From Tupaia tana (lineage: Eukaryota > Chordata > Mammalia > Scandentia > Tupaiidae): DNA of 64,000 nt. Both the position numbers and the translations under genes were made by a program. The notes beneath the pieces were generated by a model. That model saw only the letters and a list, made by a program, of their open reading frames with translations. It was not told where the DNA came from and made no database searches. Within the stretch, counting starts at the first letter, position 1, and each line of letters begins with the position of its first letter. Shown here in pieces: positions 31,926 through 43,569 of this stretch. Where the stretch lies: positions 6,306,367 to 6,370,366 of the forward strand of contig JAKSZU010000003.1 in the NCBI GenBank assembly GCA_026018925.1, given 5' to 3'.

Positions 31926-34900
31926 ATAAAGTTCTTCAACTTTATTCTTTTATACCTCCCCTTTGTCCCACAGGTTCCAAACTCCTGGTCTTTAAACAAA
32001 GTCTTCATGTGGTGGTGCTCATCTGGACCTCACTCTTACTTCTCACTGGTATAGCCACAGGGAAGGGCTCTACCCTTTTCCAGCATCTTTGCTTCTCAAC
32101 AAAATCTCTCTCCCCTCTAAGTGCCCCCACCCACCCGACATATGTGCATGTGCTTTGGGTGACTACTCTAATTCGTCATGTAGGTTTAAGAATTCATCAT
32201 AAATCTCAGATTCATGAGGAAGGGTCTTTGACCCACTCAGGGCTGACAACTATTTGAGTCTATCACATTCGATGCCTACCTGATCAAGGGCTTTCTATTT
32301 CCCCAAGAGTATTGTAAAATCCTTGAAGACAGAAGACTCTCTGTTGCTCATTTGTATCTGAATACGTGTTGTTTACAAGGCTCTCAATTACTGATTTGTC
32401 ACTCAGGTACCAGTTGTCCCTACTCCATGACGAATTGGTTAAATTTCCTGTAATTACACAATGTATACGGGCTCTAGGTTCTCCCTGCTATTTTTAAAGC
32501 TCCCTTTACCTTTTCCTCAGCTTCCTCATTCTCATGAAGTTATACACTGTTTTGATGTCAGCTTCTGACTTGAAAAGTCTAACATGCAATGTTTTTATTG
32601 TTTTTAAGCTGTATTCACACATATAGTTATTCACAATTGGCTTTTTCTTTCCATTTTAAAATAAATTTAGTTTAGGAACGTAACCAAAGACTCTGCAGAG
32701 TATGAGCTGGCACACCGCCACCCTTCCTCACTGATCACTCCTTCCCTTTTGTTTCTCTGTTTTCGAAAAGTTTAAGGCACTTTTATTTATGCATATGTGG
32801 TACTGTACCTTAGAGAATAATATCTCTTTTAGTAGGTCAATATTTGTTTAAAAAACACATCTTTCCACCTCTCCCTCCACCATTGTATTAAAAGGTAGAG
32901 AAAGTAAACCTTTAAAAACATTTATATCCAACATGTTCAGAATATTGGACAAAGTAAAAGTGAATACCAGCTGTGGGCATAGGAATGTCCAGGGCACCCC
33001 ATTAGGTTTAACAGGAAGATGTATTTGCACTGGTTTCTGATGTCCAGCCTGTTTGCCATGAATATCTAAACACCTAAATCTTCTAGCTCCAGGAGGAATG
33101 TCTTTCTTGAATTTTCTCCTATGGATGTTTTCTCACTGTTTGCCAGTTGCTACTTGTTATTTCAGTTTTGTGATTGAGTTCAGTTTCGTCTTTAGGGTCT
33201 GATCTTTTTTGTCTAGTTATAAGCCATTTTCAAAAACTGACCCTGAAAACAAAGGATGAATGAGGCCAAAATCTGCGTAAGAGGAAGCGCACCACAAAGT
33301 ATCTTCTCAGCCAGCTTGATGAGTCTCTCATTTTTGGCTGAAAAGAACTATGTTGTGCTGTGCTTCCTGTTTTGCTTCCTTTAATTGTAAGCCATTTTCA
33401 AAAATAAAGGCTAAGACAATGGGAACCAAAAGCAGTAGACTTCAAGATAGAATTCTTCAGTGTTGGCTGAGAGATAAGCCTGTGATGTGCTTCCTGTTTT
33501 GCAGCTTTGGGCTTCGTTTTTCCATTGTTTATGGGGGCTGTTTTTGAAGATGGCTCATAACTTGTCTTCGTGGTTTCACATCTGTGTAGCCTCTCCACAT
33601 ACAGGTTGAGATCAATGACTTGCTCATTTCCCCTCGCTGGTGTTCTCAAAACCATTGCAAAACTAGCTCCTCACTGGCACTGTGCTTAGAACTGTTTGAT
33701 AATCTTCTAATTTCACTGGAAAGAACTACATCTAAATTCTCTGCTAAGGAAACCACCATATTTCTGCATTTCATGGCACATTATACTTGTGCAGGATAGA
33801 GCTAGTAGAGTGCAAAACACCCATCACGAACACACAAGCTGGGGACCCATGTAGCAGCTAAATCGCACCTCTTCTTACCTGGGCACCATAGTATGTGAAT
33901 CTGTGGTTTATTATATTCAATGACTCCTTTTGTTTCCTTGATTTCCAAACTCACATAGAAGTAGCATGGCTGTATGAAGGTTCAAGTAGACTATTATGAG
34001 GATCATTTCCAGGGACAAGTTTACAATCACACAGCAAGGAGAAAAGTCGCTGCTTTGGCAAGAGTTTGACTAGAATGCCAAAGTCATCAGAAATGAGATT
34101 GTTGCAGTTTAGAATATTTGTTATCATCAGTAGGAAACTATTATTTTGCCAACATCTTTACTTATTTTTTACCAATTTCCCAGTAGCTTTTAGGTTGTAT
34201 ATCTCTATATCCTTATCGGCCTTAGATACTTTTTGAGTAATGTTTCATGATATTCACCAAAGTAAGGTACAGATTTACTCTAATTAAAAAAAGGTGCACT
34301 CTTACTTTCAGTAACGTACACATGTATGGTTGTGGTTCAGGGATGATATAAATAATTGATCTTTTGTGCAGATCAACTTATATACGATATAATCTAATGT
34401 ACTTGTTATTTATCTATAACTTTTCCTTCACTTTATGTCTTTCAGGGTCTTGGGTTGGCTGACTGTGGCTGTGGGGCTCTCCTGCTCCATGAATGACTAC
34501 TGGGTGCTGTTTATGTGAGAGTTAAATCAAAGGTTAAGGTGTCTTGCCAATTTGTAATATCATTTTTCTGAGTTATCTGAGAACTTTTTAAAAAAAATAT
34601 ATCAGTTCTGAAATGTAAGAGTTCTTACACTGAAAAGTGAAACTAAATTCCAGTAGCTCCTGCAGCTGAGTACTGCCAAGTGCATGGAGCCCCATTTGTA
34701 GGCTTTACAAAGCATCTTCCTTATTGACTATACAAAACCCTAGCTGGAGAATGCAGTCTTAATTTAAATTTTTGTTTTTCTAGCTGGACCTCTTGATCAT
34801 TTATCTAAGGGGAGAGTCTGGTGGGGAAGAGGGCTAATTAAAGAGAAACAGGAGAACAAGAAGGCAGAGAGGGAGGAGGCAGCCGGGGGCTCTAGCTTTA

Positions 34901-35722
34901 ACTTGTCTCACCCCATTCCCTGAGACTTCTACTCTATTAAGTTTTCGGTTAGGAGTTTTTCTCTGATACATAGGCCCAATTTTTATTAATTGTTCATGAT
35001 TATCTTTTCCATCTCACCTTGGGCAGTTCAATATGTTCTGGAGGAGTCATTAAGCTTATAAAAATAGAATTACACATATCCACATATACTGATTGGTAGC
35101 TTATGAACATGTACAAACAAACAACAATAGCAACAAAACTTGTTTTAACAACTTTTTCAATGCAAAACTGAACAATCTAACAGACTCTCCCAATTTTATA
35201 AAACTTAAAGACCAACAATAGGAATAACTAAAGCAGGTTAACTTAATAACAAGAATTATAAGGAGGACTCAGAGAGAGCCAGGCGGCAATGCTCTCATGA
35301 GTTCATGCTTAACACTGAACTTATATTTTTTATATCAATTTTACCTTTTTAACCCAGGTACATTGTATTGGCTACTTAACATGTAATTTTGTCAAAACAT
35401 TTTACCTTTCTTTGGTTAATTTTGGCTTAACAGTTTAGAAAACTAATTTGTTTACACAGAAAATGAAAATTTTACCCAGTTACATGATTAGATTTTTAGA
35501 AACTTGTACTTGTAAGAGTACATTCTCTTTCCACTCTTTCTGTGAATTTTCTTGAGGACCTGATATTAGGATTATAGCCATAGTAAATATTCTGACAAAA
35601 TTCATAACTGACAAAGAAATTTGGCTAGATACCAATTTAACATAAGAGCTTACCACATGACTGATAAATATTCCATTAAAAATTCCTGGGAATTTCAAAT
35701 TATTTTGGAACATAATACATAT
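31926..35722. other. Intergenic, mostly unassigned
   Basis: About 3.8 kb, AT-rich, without a recognised gene. A weak local repetition is visible around 33215-33520: AAGCCATTTTCAAAAA occurs twice, and GTGCTTCCTGTTTTGC occurs twice. These point to a decayed ~165-bp tandem duplication or ERV material. Confidence 0.45.
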
Positions 35723-35738
35723 ATAGATGTACAGTGAT

Positions 35739-36019
35739 TGGGGGACCAGCAGTTGGTGTAATGGCTATGTCGCTGGACTCCCATGTAGTCGATCATGGTT
35801 TGAGTCTCGGACCCGGTGGCTTAAACTCATGCTGGGCATGTGCGTGTGTGTGACCACTATCCCGAGAGGAGAATGGAGGAGAAGGGATGGCGGTGTGGCC
35901 ATCCCTCCTGGGGGGTGATTTCTCGATTTCTGTCTCTCCACCTCTTTCTGTCTTTCTGGAGAGCGCACATGTCCTATGGCAAAAACCTCAAAAAAAAAAA
36001 AAAAAGTAAAGAAAAAAGA
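35739..36019 (+). mobile_element. tRNA-derived SINE upstream of the half-L1
   Basis: Complete copy. Flanks AGATGTACAGTGATT and AGATGTGCAGTGATT are the target-site duplication. Confidence 0.9.
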
Positions 36020-36055
36020 GAAGATGTGCAGTGATTAAATTTAAGACACAAAACA

Positions 36056-38706
36056 GCTTGAAGACACAGCTTCATGGATTCTGCAAACTAGCCATTTTGG
36101 GGAAACAGAAATCAAGATTTCCCACTGATAATTCGGCCTCCAGCACACAAAACTTGCGTGGTAGGAAGACCCCTTTAAGGCCTCCTGTCTCTGTACCTGT
36201 CTTTGTCTCTCTCTACCTCTGTCTCTGTTTCCTCTCTTTCTTTTTAATGTTTGCTTTTTAGAATTTTGTGTGGCACGCTTGTGCGCCACACGGTTTTCCA
36301 ATTTTTGTTTTTTTACTGAAATTTGTTTACATATCAATTTTTTTAGTTTTATTGAAAAGTTTTTATCTTCGTTTTTTCTTCTCTTTTTCTGTTTCTTGTT
36401 TGCTTTTTGCTGTTGTTGCTGTTTTTTTCTCTCTTTCTGTTTCCTTTCCTGCACGCTCCTCGACGCTCAGATTGAACTTCCAAGTTTGGGAAGAAACAGA
36501 CCATCAACCAGATGACTAGAAATTGCAGCAGGACCACAAGAAATTGGGAAAGCAGGAAAATACCTCTTCTCCAAGGGAAAAGGATAACTCGTCTTCATCC
36601 ACACACAGTTCAATGGAATTCATGGAAATGTCTGATAAAGAATTCAGAACATTCATAATGGCAAAACTAACAGAGATGGAAGAGAAGAGAGACAATGAAC
36701 TGTGGAAGAGGAAGGAGAAAGAAATTGTGGAGTTCCAGGAGGTGAGGAAATTCATGCAAGATCTAAAAGAGGAATTTCACACTTTACAAAAGAATCAGAT
36801 GGAACTGTTAGAGATGAAGGGTACAATACAGGCAGTCAAAATCTCCCTTGAAAGTATTAAAAGGAGACTAGATCATACAGAAAATAGAATCTCAGACGTA
36901 GAAGAGAAAATTGATAGCCTAGAAAAAATCCACCACGAAGACTGAGAAAATGACCCCAAAATTTGAGATTAATATACGAGAAATACTAGATACCATTGAA
37001 CATCCAAACATCCGGATAATAGGCATCCCAGAAGGCAAAGAGACTCATAAGGGCATTGATAATCTATTCCATGAAATCCTGCAAGAAAACTTTCCAAACC
37101 TAGAGAGGCACTCAAAGATTCAGTCCCAAGAAATACAGAGGACCCCAAATAGAATCAACCCAAGAAAATCTTCTCCAAGACACATTATAGCCAGGCTGAC
37201 CAAAACCACAGACAAAGACAAGATACTAAGATTGGCAAGAGAAAAACGGCAAGTTAGCTACAAGGGGTATCTTATCAGACTAACAGCAGATCTCTCATCG
37301 GAAACAATGCGGGCGAGGAAGGAATGGGAAAATATATTCAACGTATTAAGGGAAAAGCAATTTCAACCAAGAATACTGTACCCAGCAAGATTATCGTTCA
37401 TTTGGAAAGAAAAGACACAAACATTCCCAGATAAACAAAACCTGAAAGAATTTACCAGCGCCAGACCAGATCTCCAAGAAGTTCTCAAGGGAGTGCCATG
37501 CCAGTAAAATTAAATGCAGACACACAGAAATAAGAGTTCAAAAACTAAGAAAATGGGCAACTTAATTGTAGGGACAATGTCTGGAGATGAATATTACATC
37601 CCAGAATTCAATCTGGAAGATCGAACCACAACAGAAGAAAGATTAAGTACATGAGACTGAACTGATGAAGCAACATTCTGTGACTTGACTAAAATATTGC
37701 TGCTTTTCTTCTAAGCTTTGTTGTCCAGTTTTAAAGGATTTTTGTCCTGCCTTGAGCTGTCAATAGGTTCATGTACCTACTATTTGAACAGAATACTAAC
37801 CTGTTTCTAGGCTTTAAGTTTCCAAGAAATATCCTTACCAGCTCAAAACTGCTTTTCTTGAAATTACCAGCTGAACTTGCTATTGAAAGTAGTTAGATTA
37901 CTTATGATATTATGTGATCAACAAAATGTTGGGGGAAAAGGAATTGAAGACAAGTGTAGACAGCATTGATAGTGTATTAAGAGAGTGGGAAAGGGCAGAG
38001 GGTCAGACATGGGGTAAAAAACATATATATAGATATATATTTTCATATATATATATACATATATATGAACGTAAAAATGGAATATTATTGATGATAACAT
38101 GCATGATTAAGCCACTATGCAGTTTATTCTAGATGGGAAACCACATTTAGTATGTTGTGATAATGCTCAGGGAATGAATGTTAAGTAATTAAAAAAAGGT
38201 TGCAGGAGAAAAAAAAAACAGTAAAACTGTTCTTATCAAAATTTAAAAAATGCATATTTGATGACTGCAGTAAGCTATATAGCCCCAGCTAGGTATTACT
38301 TTATAGTATGTTCATTCTACTCACTGAGGTTTATGCCTAAAGTCAGACTTGAGTTCATGTATTTACATATCAGCTGTGCTAGCTACTGGATATATTTAGA
38401 CTAATTAAGTTCATTAGCAAATCAATTAAATGGGGGGGAAAGGCATAGAAAGCAACCATGGATACCAGAGACAATGGGAGGAGGGTGGGACATGGCAGAG
38501 GGTGAGGGATAGGGAATCAAGTATGGCAAAACAAAAAACAAAGTATACAAGACATAAGAATTGAAAAAATTATTTGCTGATAACATGTATGTTGATGTGC
38601 TTGATTGAGCCAATATACAGTGTATTTTGGATGGAAAATTCATTTGCATGTTGTAATGATGTATAGTGAATTAATGTAAAAATAAATAATTTTAAAGAAG
38701 AAAAAA
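36056..38706 (+). mobile_element. Half-L1 (HAL1-like) element: ORF1 only
   Basis: Complete insertion with a 13-bp target-site duplication AAGACACAAAACA (36043-36055 and 38707-38719). Order: 5' UTR (36056-36522), ORF1 (36523-37507), a remnant of the ORF1-ORF2 junction and ORF2 start (about 37510-37590), then a unique 3' region with two related modules (37915-38215 and about 38220-38700) and an A-rich end. The whole of ORF2 except its first codons is missing. It would need L1 enzymes in trans. HAL1 elements with this layout are known from mammals. Subfamily assignment needs a consensus. Confidence 0.8.
36523..37507 (+). pseudogene. HAL1-like ORF1 (RNA-binding protein), one frameshift
   Basis: The L1 ORF1 protein is a trimeric nucleic-acid chaperone that coats L1 RNA. 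Two overlapping-by-homology pieces encode it: 36523-36945 (140 codons; an N-terminal and coiled-coil part rich in Glu and Lys) and 36950-37507 (185 codons; RRM-like and C-terminal domains, with the typical PNIRIIGIPEG and SSETMRARKEW segments). They are in different frames, so one small indel near 36940 breaks an otherwise well-kept gene of about 325 codons. Good conservation suggests a rather young element. Confidence 0.8.
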
Positions 38707-39120
38707 AAGACACAAAACAAAAGCAAGATCCTATTATATGCAATCTAAATGATACCCCACTTTAAATATAATGACAGACATTAAAAATAAAATAATTGAA
38801 AATAATATACTGTGCATGCATTAACACAAAAAAACTTCAGTGGCCATACTGATGATTTGGCAAAGTAGATTTCAGAATAATATAATTATTCAGTAATCAT
38901 AAAGAAGGATATTTAGTAATGTTAAGTAGCTTAATTCACTAGCAAGGTATTATAATACATGATATGCTTGCATCTAATAACTAAAAAAACTTCAATAAAG
39001 AAGAGAACTTGAGCATTCAAGAACCAAAAACTGACAAAAATGATTGGAGACATACTAAGTCCATAATTACAACTAGCGATTTCAACACTCATTTCTCAGT
39101 AACTTTATTTCCAAACATCT
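38707..39120 (+). mobile_element. Old L1 ORF2 fragment, target of the half-L1
   Basis: Diverged L1 words AAGCAAGATCCTATTATATGC and GTGGCCATACTGATG flank the half-L1 insertion on the right. Confidence 0.55.
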
Positions 39121-39429
39121 TTGTTTTTAAGATTGAGCACAGATAAGGGAAGAGAAAATGTGTTTCCTAATTTCCTAATTTGATGGGTTTCTACCCACAA
39201 ACTTTGACTTGAGGTTTCAATTCCACATTTCCCACAATCTTATCATTGAGTGGATGGGGTGGGGTCTGAAGACGTTCATGGAGCATAGAAGGAGAATGAA
39301 CTATAAAACTTAGATTAGGTTTCAGATCTTGCAAAGGTGACTTTGTATATGTCATCTAAGCATCCTGGGCCTGTTTCCTCAATCTGAAAATAATAGTCTC
39401 TCTCTGCTGTCTTTGAAAAAATCATACTC

Positions 39430-39605
39430 AAGACCTACAGGTGGCATGGTGCTTAAGGCACTGGACTCCTACATGGCTGACTGTGGTTGGAGTCCTGGAT
39501 CTGATGGCTTTCTCTCTCTCTCTCTCTCCCTCTCTCTCTGTTTCTCTGGTGAGTGACTGTTCCCTATAGCAAATTTAAAAATAAAAATAATAATAAATAA
39601 AATTA
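39430..39605 (+). mobile_element. Short-form tRNA-derived SINE
   Basis: Head CTACAGGTGGCATGGTGCTTAAGG, anticodon-arm-like CTGGACTCC, pyrimidine stretch, CCCTATAGCAAATTT end with an AATAA-rich tail. Confidence 0.85.
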
Positions 39606-39639
39606 AATAAATAATTCCTAATGAAGAAAAAGATCAGAT

Positions 39640-40330
39640 TCAGCAATGTCTGGCTTCTTTCACTTAGCACAATACTTTCAATGTTCATTCATGTTATAGC
39701 ATGAATATTTACTTCATTCTTTTTTATGGATAAATAATATTCCATTATATGGATATACCATCTTTGTTTGCTCATCAGTTGATGGGCATTTGTTTTGTTT
39801 TCATTTCAGGTTATTATGAATAAGGCTGCTATGAACATTCATGTAGGAGTTTTTGTATAAACATACCTCTTTAATTCTCTTGTATACATACCTAGGAGTG
39901 GAATTACTGAGTCACATGGTAACTTTAACTTTTTAAAGAAATGAAAAGTTGTTGGCCTCAGTGACTGCACCATTTAATATCCCTACTAGAAATGTATGAG
40001 CATTCAATTTCTCTACATCCTCACCAACATTAATTATTTTCTGTTTTGTTTTTTAAAATTATAGCCATCTCAGTGGGTAGCGGTGGTATTAGTTTGCATT
40101 TTCCTATTTACTGATAGCATTTATCATCTTTTCATTGGCCTTTTGTATATTTTCTTTGAATAAATGTGTATTTGCCTTTTTAGTGTTAAATTGTAAGAAT
40201 TCTTTATATATTCTGGGTATTAAATCCTTATTAGATACATGATTTTTCAATTGTTTTCTTCCATTCTGTGGGTTGTCTTTTAATGTTCCTGATAGTGTAT
40301 AATTTTTTCATTTGGTGAAAATATTTTCCA
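39640..40330 (-). mobile_element. Old L1 ORF2 3' part, inverted segment
   Basis: Antisense L1 ORF2 words: ATATTCCATTATATGGATAT, GAACATTCATGTAGGAG, ATACCTAGGAGTGGAATTAC, CATTCTGTGGGTTGTCTTTT. It abuts a sense L1 3' UTR at about 40330. Confidence 0.85.
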
Positions 40331-40790
40331 TTTTGTTGAACTCCCATTTATTATGCTAAATGATATAAGTCAGACACAGAAAGATGAATACTATATGATC
40401 TCATTAATGTTTGGAATCTCAAATAGTCAAAAATCATAGAAGCATGTAGAATGGTAGTTGTCAGTGGTTGGAAAGAGTGTAAAATGGGAAGATATTGGTC
40501 AAAGTGTATCAAATTTGAGATATACAATAAGTTCTAAAGAGCTAATGTATAGTAATATGACTATGGTTAACAACACTGTGTTATATGTGTGAAATTTCCT
40601 AAGAGAATAGATCTTAAGTGTTTTAACCACATACACGCATACACAGTATCTATGTGAAATTATGGCTATGTTAGTTAGCTTAATTGGGATGATTATTTAC
40701 TATATCCATATATCTACATATGCATATATCAAAACACCAAATTATACACCTTAATTATGATGTGATTTCAAAAAGTTTGTGGAACAATTA
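40331..40790 (+). mobile_element. Old L1 3' UTR (L1MA-type), sense segment
   Basis: Sense wording of an old L1 end: GATGAATACTATATGATCTC, GGTAGTTGTCAGTGGTTGG, AAAACACCAAATTATACACC. With 39640-40330 it forms one insertion with an internal 5' inversion. Confidence 0.8.
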
Positions 40791-40799
40791 AATTAAAAG

Positions 40800-41330
40800 T
40801 TAAAAATTAAAAATGTAAACTTTATCTCACAAAATAAGATCCAATGAAATCAAGATACTTTTATAAGCAGTTATACCTGCTATTTAGCCCATCCCTAAGA
40901 ACCAAGCCTCATGGGATTTAATCGTATCATTTTGGTCTTTCTTACATTATTAACTTAAGGAAAATGAGTGTCCTTTTTACTGTTAAACTCCCCCCCCCCC
41001 CACACACACACACAATAAATCAGAAGGAGCCAAATCAGGACTATAAGGTGGACACCAAATGACCTCTTATTAAACTCTCAAAATAGTCATTGTTTGATGG
41101 GAGGACTAGTCACAGCAGTGTTGTTGTGGAGAAGGACTCTGGCAAAACTTTCTCAGGTGTTATCCTGCTAAAGCTTTAACTAAATATCTCAAAACACTCA
41201 AGCAGACATCGTTGTTTTGGTCTTCCAGAGTCAACATGTAAAATTCCTCCAGCATCTCAAACAACTTTTGCCCTAAGTTTTGTTCTTGCCAATTCACTTT
41301 TGCTTTGACTAGACTTCTACCTCTTGATAA
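40800..41330 (-). mobile_element. Possible decayed DNA transposon (mariner-like)
   Basis: Words such as GGAGCCAAATCAGGACTATAAGGTGGA and a GTTGTTGTGGAGAAGGACTC stretch recall mariner-type transposase on the minus strand, but stops are dense and no catalytic motif is certain. A C-run/CA tract lies at 40990-41012. Confidence 0.3.
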
Positions 41331-41339
41331 TTGGAGGAA

Positions 41340-42620
41340 TCCGACCCGGTGGGGCCTCAGGATCTGTTTGAGCCTTCCACCTTTGAGCACAGCCTTAGTT
41401 GGCTCAGCACATTGGCAAGGCCACTGCTTTACGCCCCCCCCCCCCGCCCCCCCCCCCCCCCCCCCCCCCCCCGACCTGTGAACAAAGCTTGGGTCGACTC
41501 AGCATGTTGGCAAGGCCGCTTGCTGTATGCTCCGGAGACTGCAGTAGCCTTGCTGGGAATCCACCCCCCTCTGACTCCCTGATATACTACTATAAAAGAA
41601 TTACATAGCTCTCTCATACATCTTGAGTATGTGGTAAGATTTCCCGAAAGTCCCCGACCACTCCCTTTTGCCCTGACCACCTACTGTTAATTATAATACT
41701 TCATCCCTGTGGTCACAATAGAGGGTGTGCTGAAGTTCTATCTAGGCAGAAATCTTCTTGACTTTTGGAAGGCCCTTCAAGACATATTTAATATAAATAA
41801 CCTTTTTACATACAATAGGATTAGGTCGAAACTGGCCCAGGACACTCTCGCCTAATGGTAACTAATGTTCTAACAAAATACATAACAGTGGTGCCATAGG
41901 CTACACAAGTGAATCCACAACAAAACACTTAGGTACCATAAACCCATTTTAAAGTTTTTCATTAACTTGTTAGTCATTTTAATTTTGACTTAAGAAAAAC
42001 TGGTACTGCTAGTTGGAGAAGCTGTTTAAAGTATCCCCTTATTCTCACCAAGGGAACAGTAGGCTCATCCCTTTAAAATAGATAGATATATTAGAATTTC
42101 TTGAATTAAGTTTTAGATCCCTATAGAATTATATAAGTGTCATTCTTTATTGAGATCCATAACAACTAATACCTATACTTGAGATTTTCTTTTAGTAATC
42201 ACAAGATGGCTGCTGCCGAACATCGGCTGATAATTAACTCTGCTTGCTGGAACTGTTTCCTGAAACTGCACTCCTTGAAGTTCCCAAGAACCTGCTTTCA
42301 TCAGTCAAACAATTGTTGAATTGTATCGATGATTAATAGACCTGCCCTTAATCAAATCCTGAATGAAATTTATGATCCCTATTATTAAAACTTTATGAAT
42401 TGATAATTAGAGCACGTAGCCCCTCACCCGTTTACTTGCATGTATCACATTTTCAATAAAAAGGCACAATGATTCCTAGCAGTTGTCACTCTTCAGAGAG
42501 CAATCTCTTAGGATGTCCGACACACAACATGCACGAAGAAGGCACCGAGGCCTCATTCTTTCCTTCCAGCATTGCCTCCGACGAGTCAACCCACCCCCGC
42601 TGAGGCTGGTCCCCGGCAGA
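41340..42620 (+). mobile_element. Probable class I ERV LTR/internal remnant
   Basis: A U3-like left part carries two copies of a ~50-bp block (CTCAGCA-TTGGCAAGGCC) around a poly-C tract, and a TATA-like ACTATAAAAG at about 41588. The right part (42190-42620) looks like another LTR region: ATAAAAAGGCACA at about 42457, then TCTTCAGAGAGCAATCTC and CGACACACAACATGCACGA, as in class I R-U5 sequence. The middle is unassigned. Whether this is one LTR, two LTRs with a short internal part, or separate elements is unclear. Confidence 0.45.
41434..41472. repeat. Poly-C tract
   Basis: 39 bases, nearly all C, broken by a single G at 41446. Such tracts are unstable and are often sequenced imprecisely. Confidence 0.9.
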
Positions 42621-43317
42621 TAGTCATTCCTTTGACTGTGCTTTATCTTCAGGATCATACTGATAAAGTCATGTGACATCTTTTGCTACAATTCTTACGA
42701 GAAATGCTTCAGGATCTTGATCTTAATGCTTAAAATATCCATGGAAAGCTTGGCTCTTCTGTAGCTGATCTGGGTGCAATAGTTTTGGCACCCATCACGC
42801 CTAAAGTTTGATATACTTTAATTTTTCATCTAGAATCATGTAAGCTGAACCAGTTGAGACGCCTATGATGTTGGCTATTGTTTATTCTATCAGTTGTGAT
42901 TCTTATTCAATTAGGGCATAAACAAGGCTAATTTTACCATTGAAAATTACTGTAGATTATATGTCACCACTGGTACTATCTTCAAAATCATCTTATCTCT
43001 TAAAATGAGTTACCCATTTTTAAGCTGCTGACTTCATTGGGACATTGTCCTGTAAACTTTCCATAAGCATTAATAATGTCATCATTTTTATAACCATATT
43101 TCACCATAAATTTGATGTTTCTTCCTACTTCCATTTCAGGAGAATTCATGTTGCTCTGATAAGTGCTCTTTTCAAACTAATGTCTTATCCTTCTTAATGT
43201 CTCAAACTAGATCTTGTACAGACATGTTATAACAACTTAGTACAAGTTTATTTTGGTGAACAAACCTTGAAATCCATGTATAGTTTTTTCATAGTACACA
43301 TATTCCATATACTTTAA
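42621..43317. other. Intergenic, no feature recognised
   Basis: AT-rich sequence. It may continue the ERV remnant but no motif supports this. Confidence 0.4.
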
Positions 43318-43565
43318 AAGAATTTCATCAGAGAGTGTGTTGTTCACCAGGGAGAGACAGTGAGACAGAAAGAGAGAGGGAGAGGGAGAAACCACTGTCC
43401 ATGGGGTGTAGTCCCACCACAATCTCATCTTCATTTCCTCCTACTTTCAGAATTTGGGGTACATATGCACATGTGTACAGTATATTTTCAAGCCGCTGGA
43501 TCAAGGACTTGAACTTCATGGTTGACCATGGGAGATTCAGCTTTCTTAACCACCAGTACCTAATG
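43318..43565 (-). mobile_element. tRNA-derived SINE, diverged
   Basis: Minus-strand purine-rich part (GAGAGACAGTGAGACAGAAAG), body and a diverged head (TTGACCATGGGAGATTC). Confidence 0.75.
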
Positions 43566-43569
43566 AAGG

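Noticed and set aside
36268..36519. Phe-rich open frames before the half-L1 ORF1
   Set aside because: T-rich 5' UTR of the half-L1. Low complexity, no conserved start.
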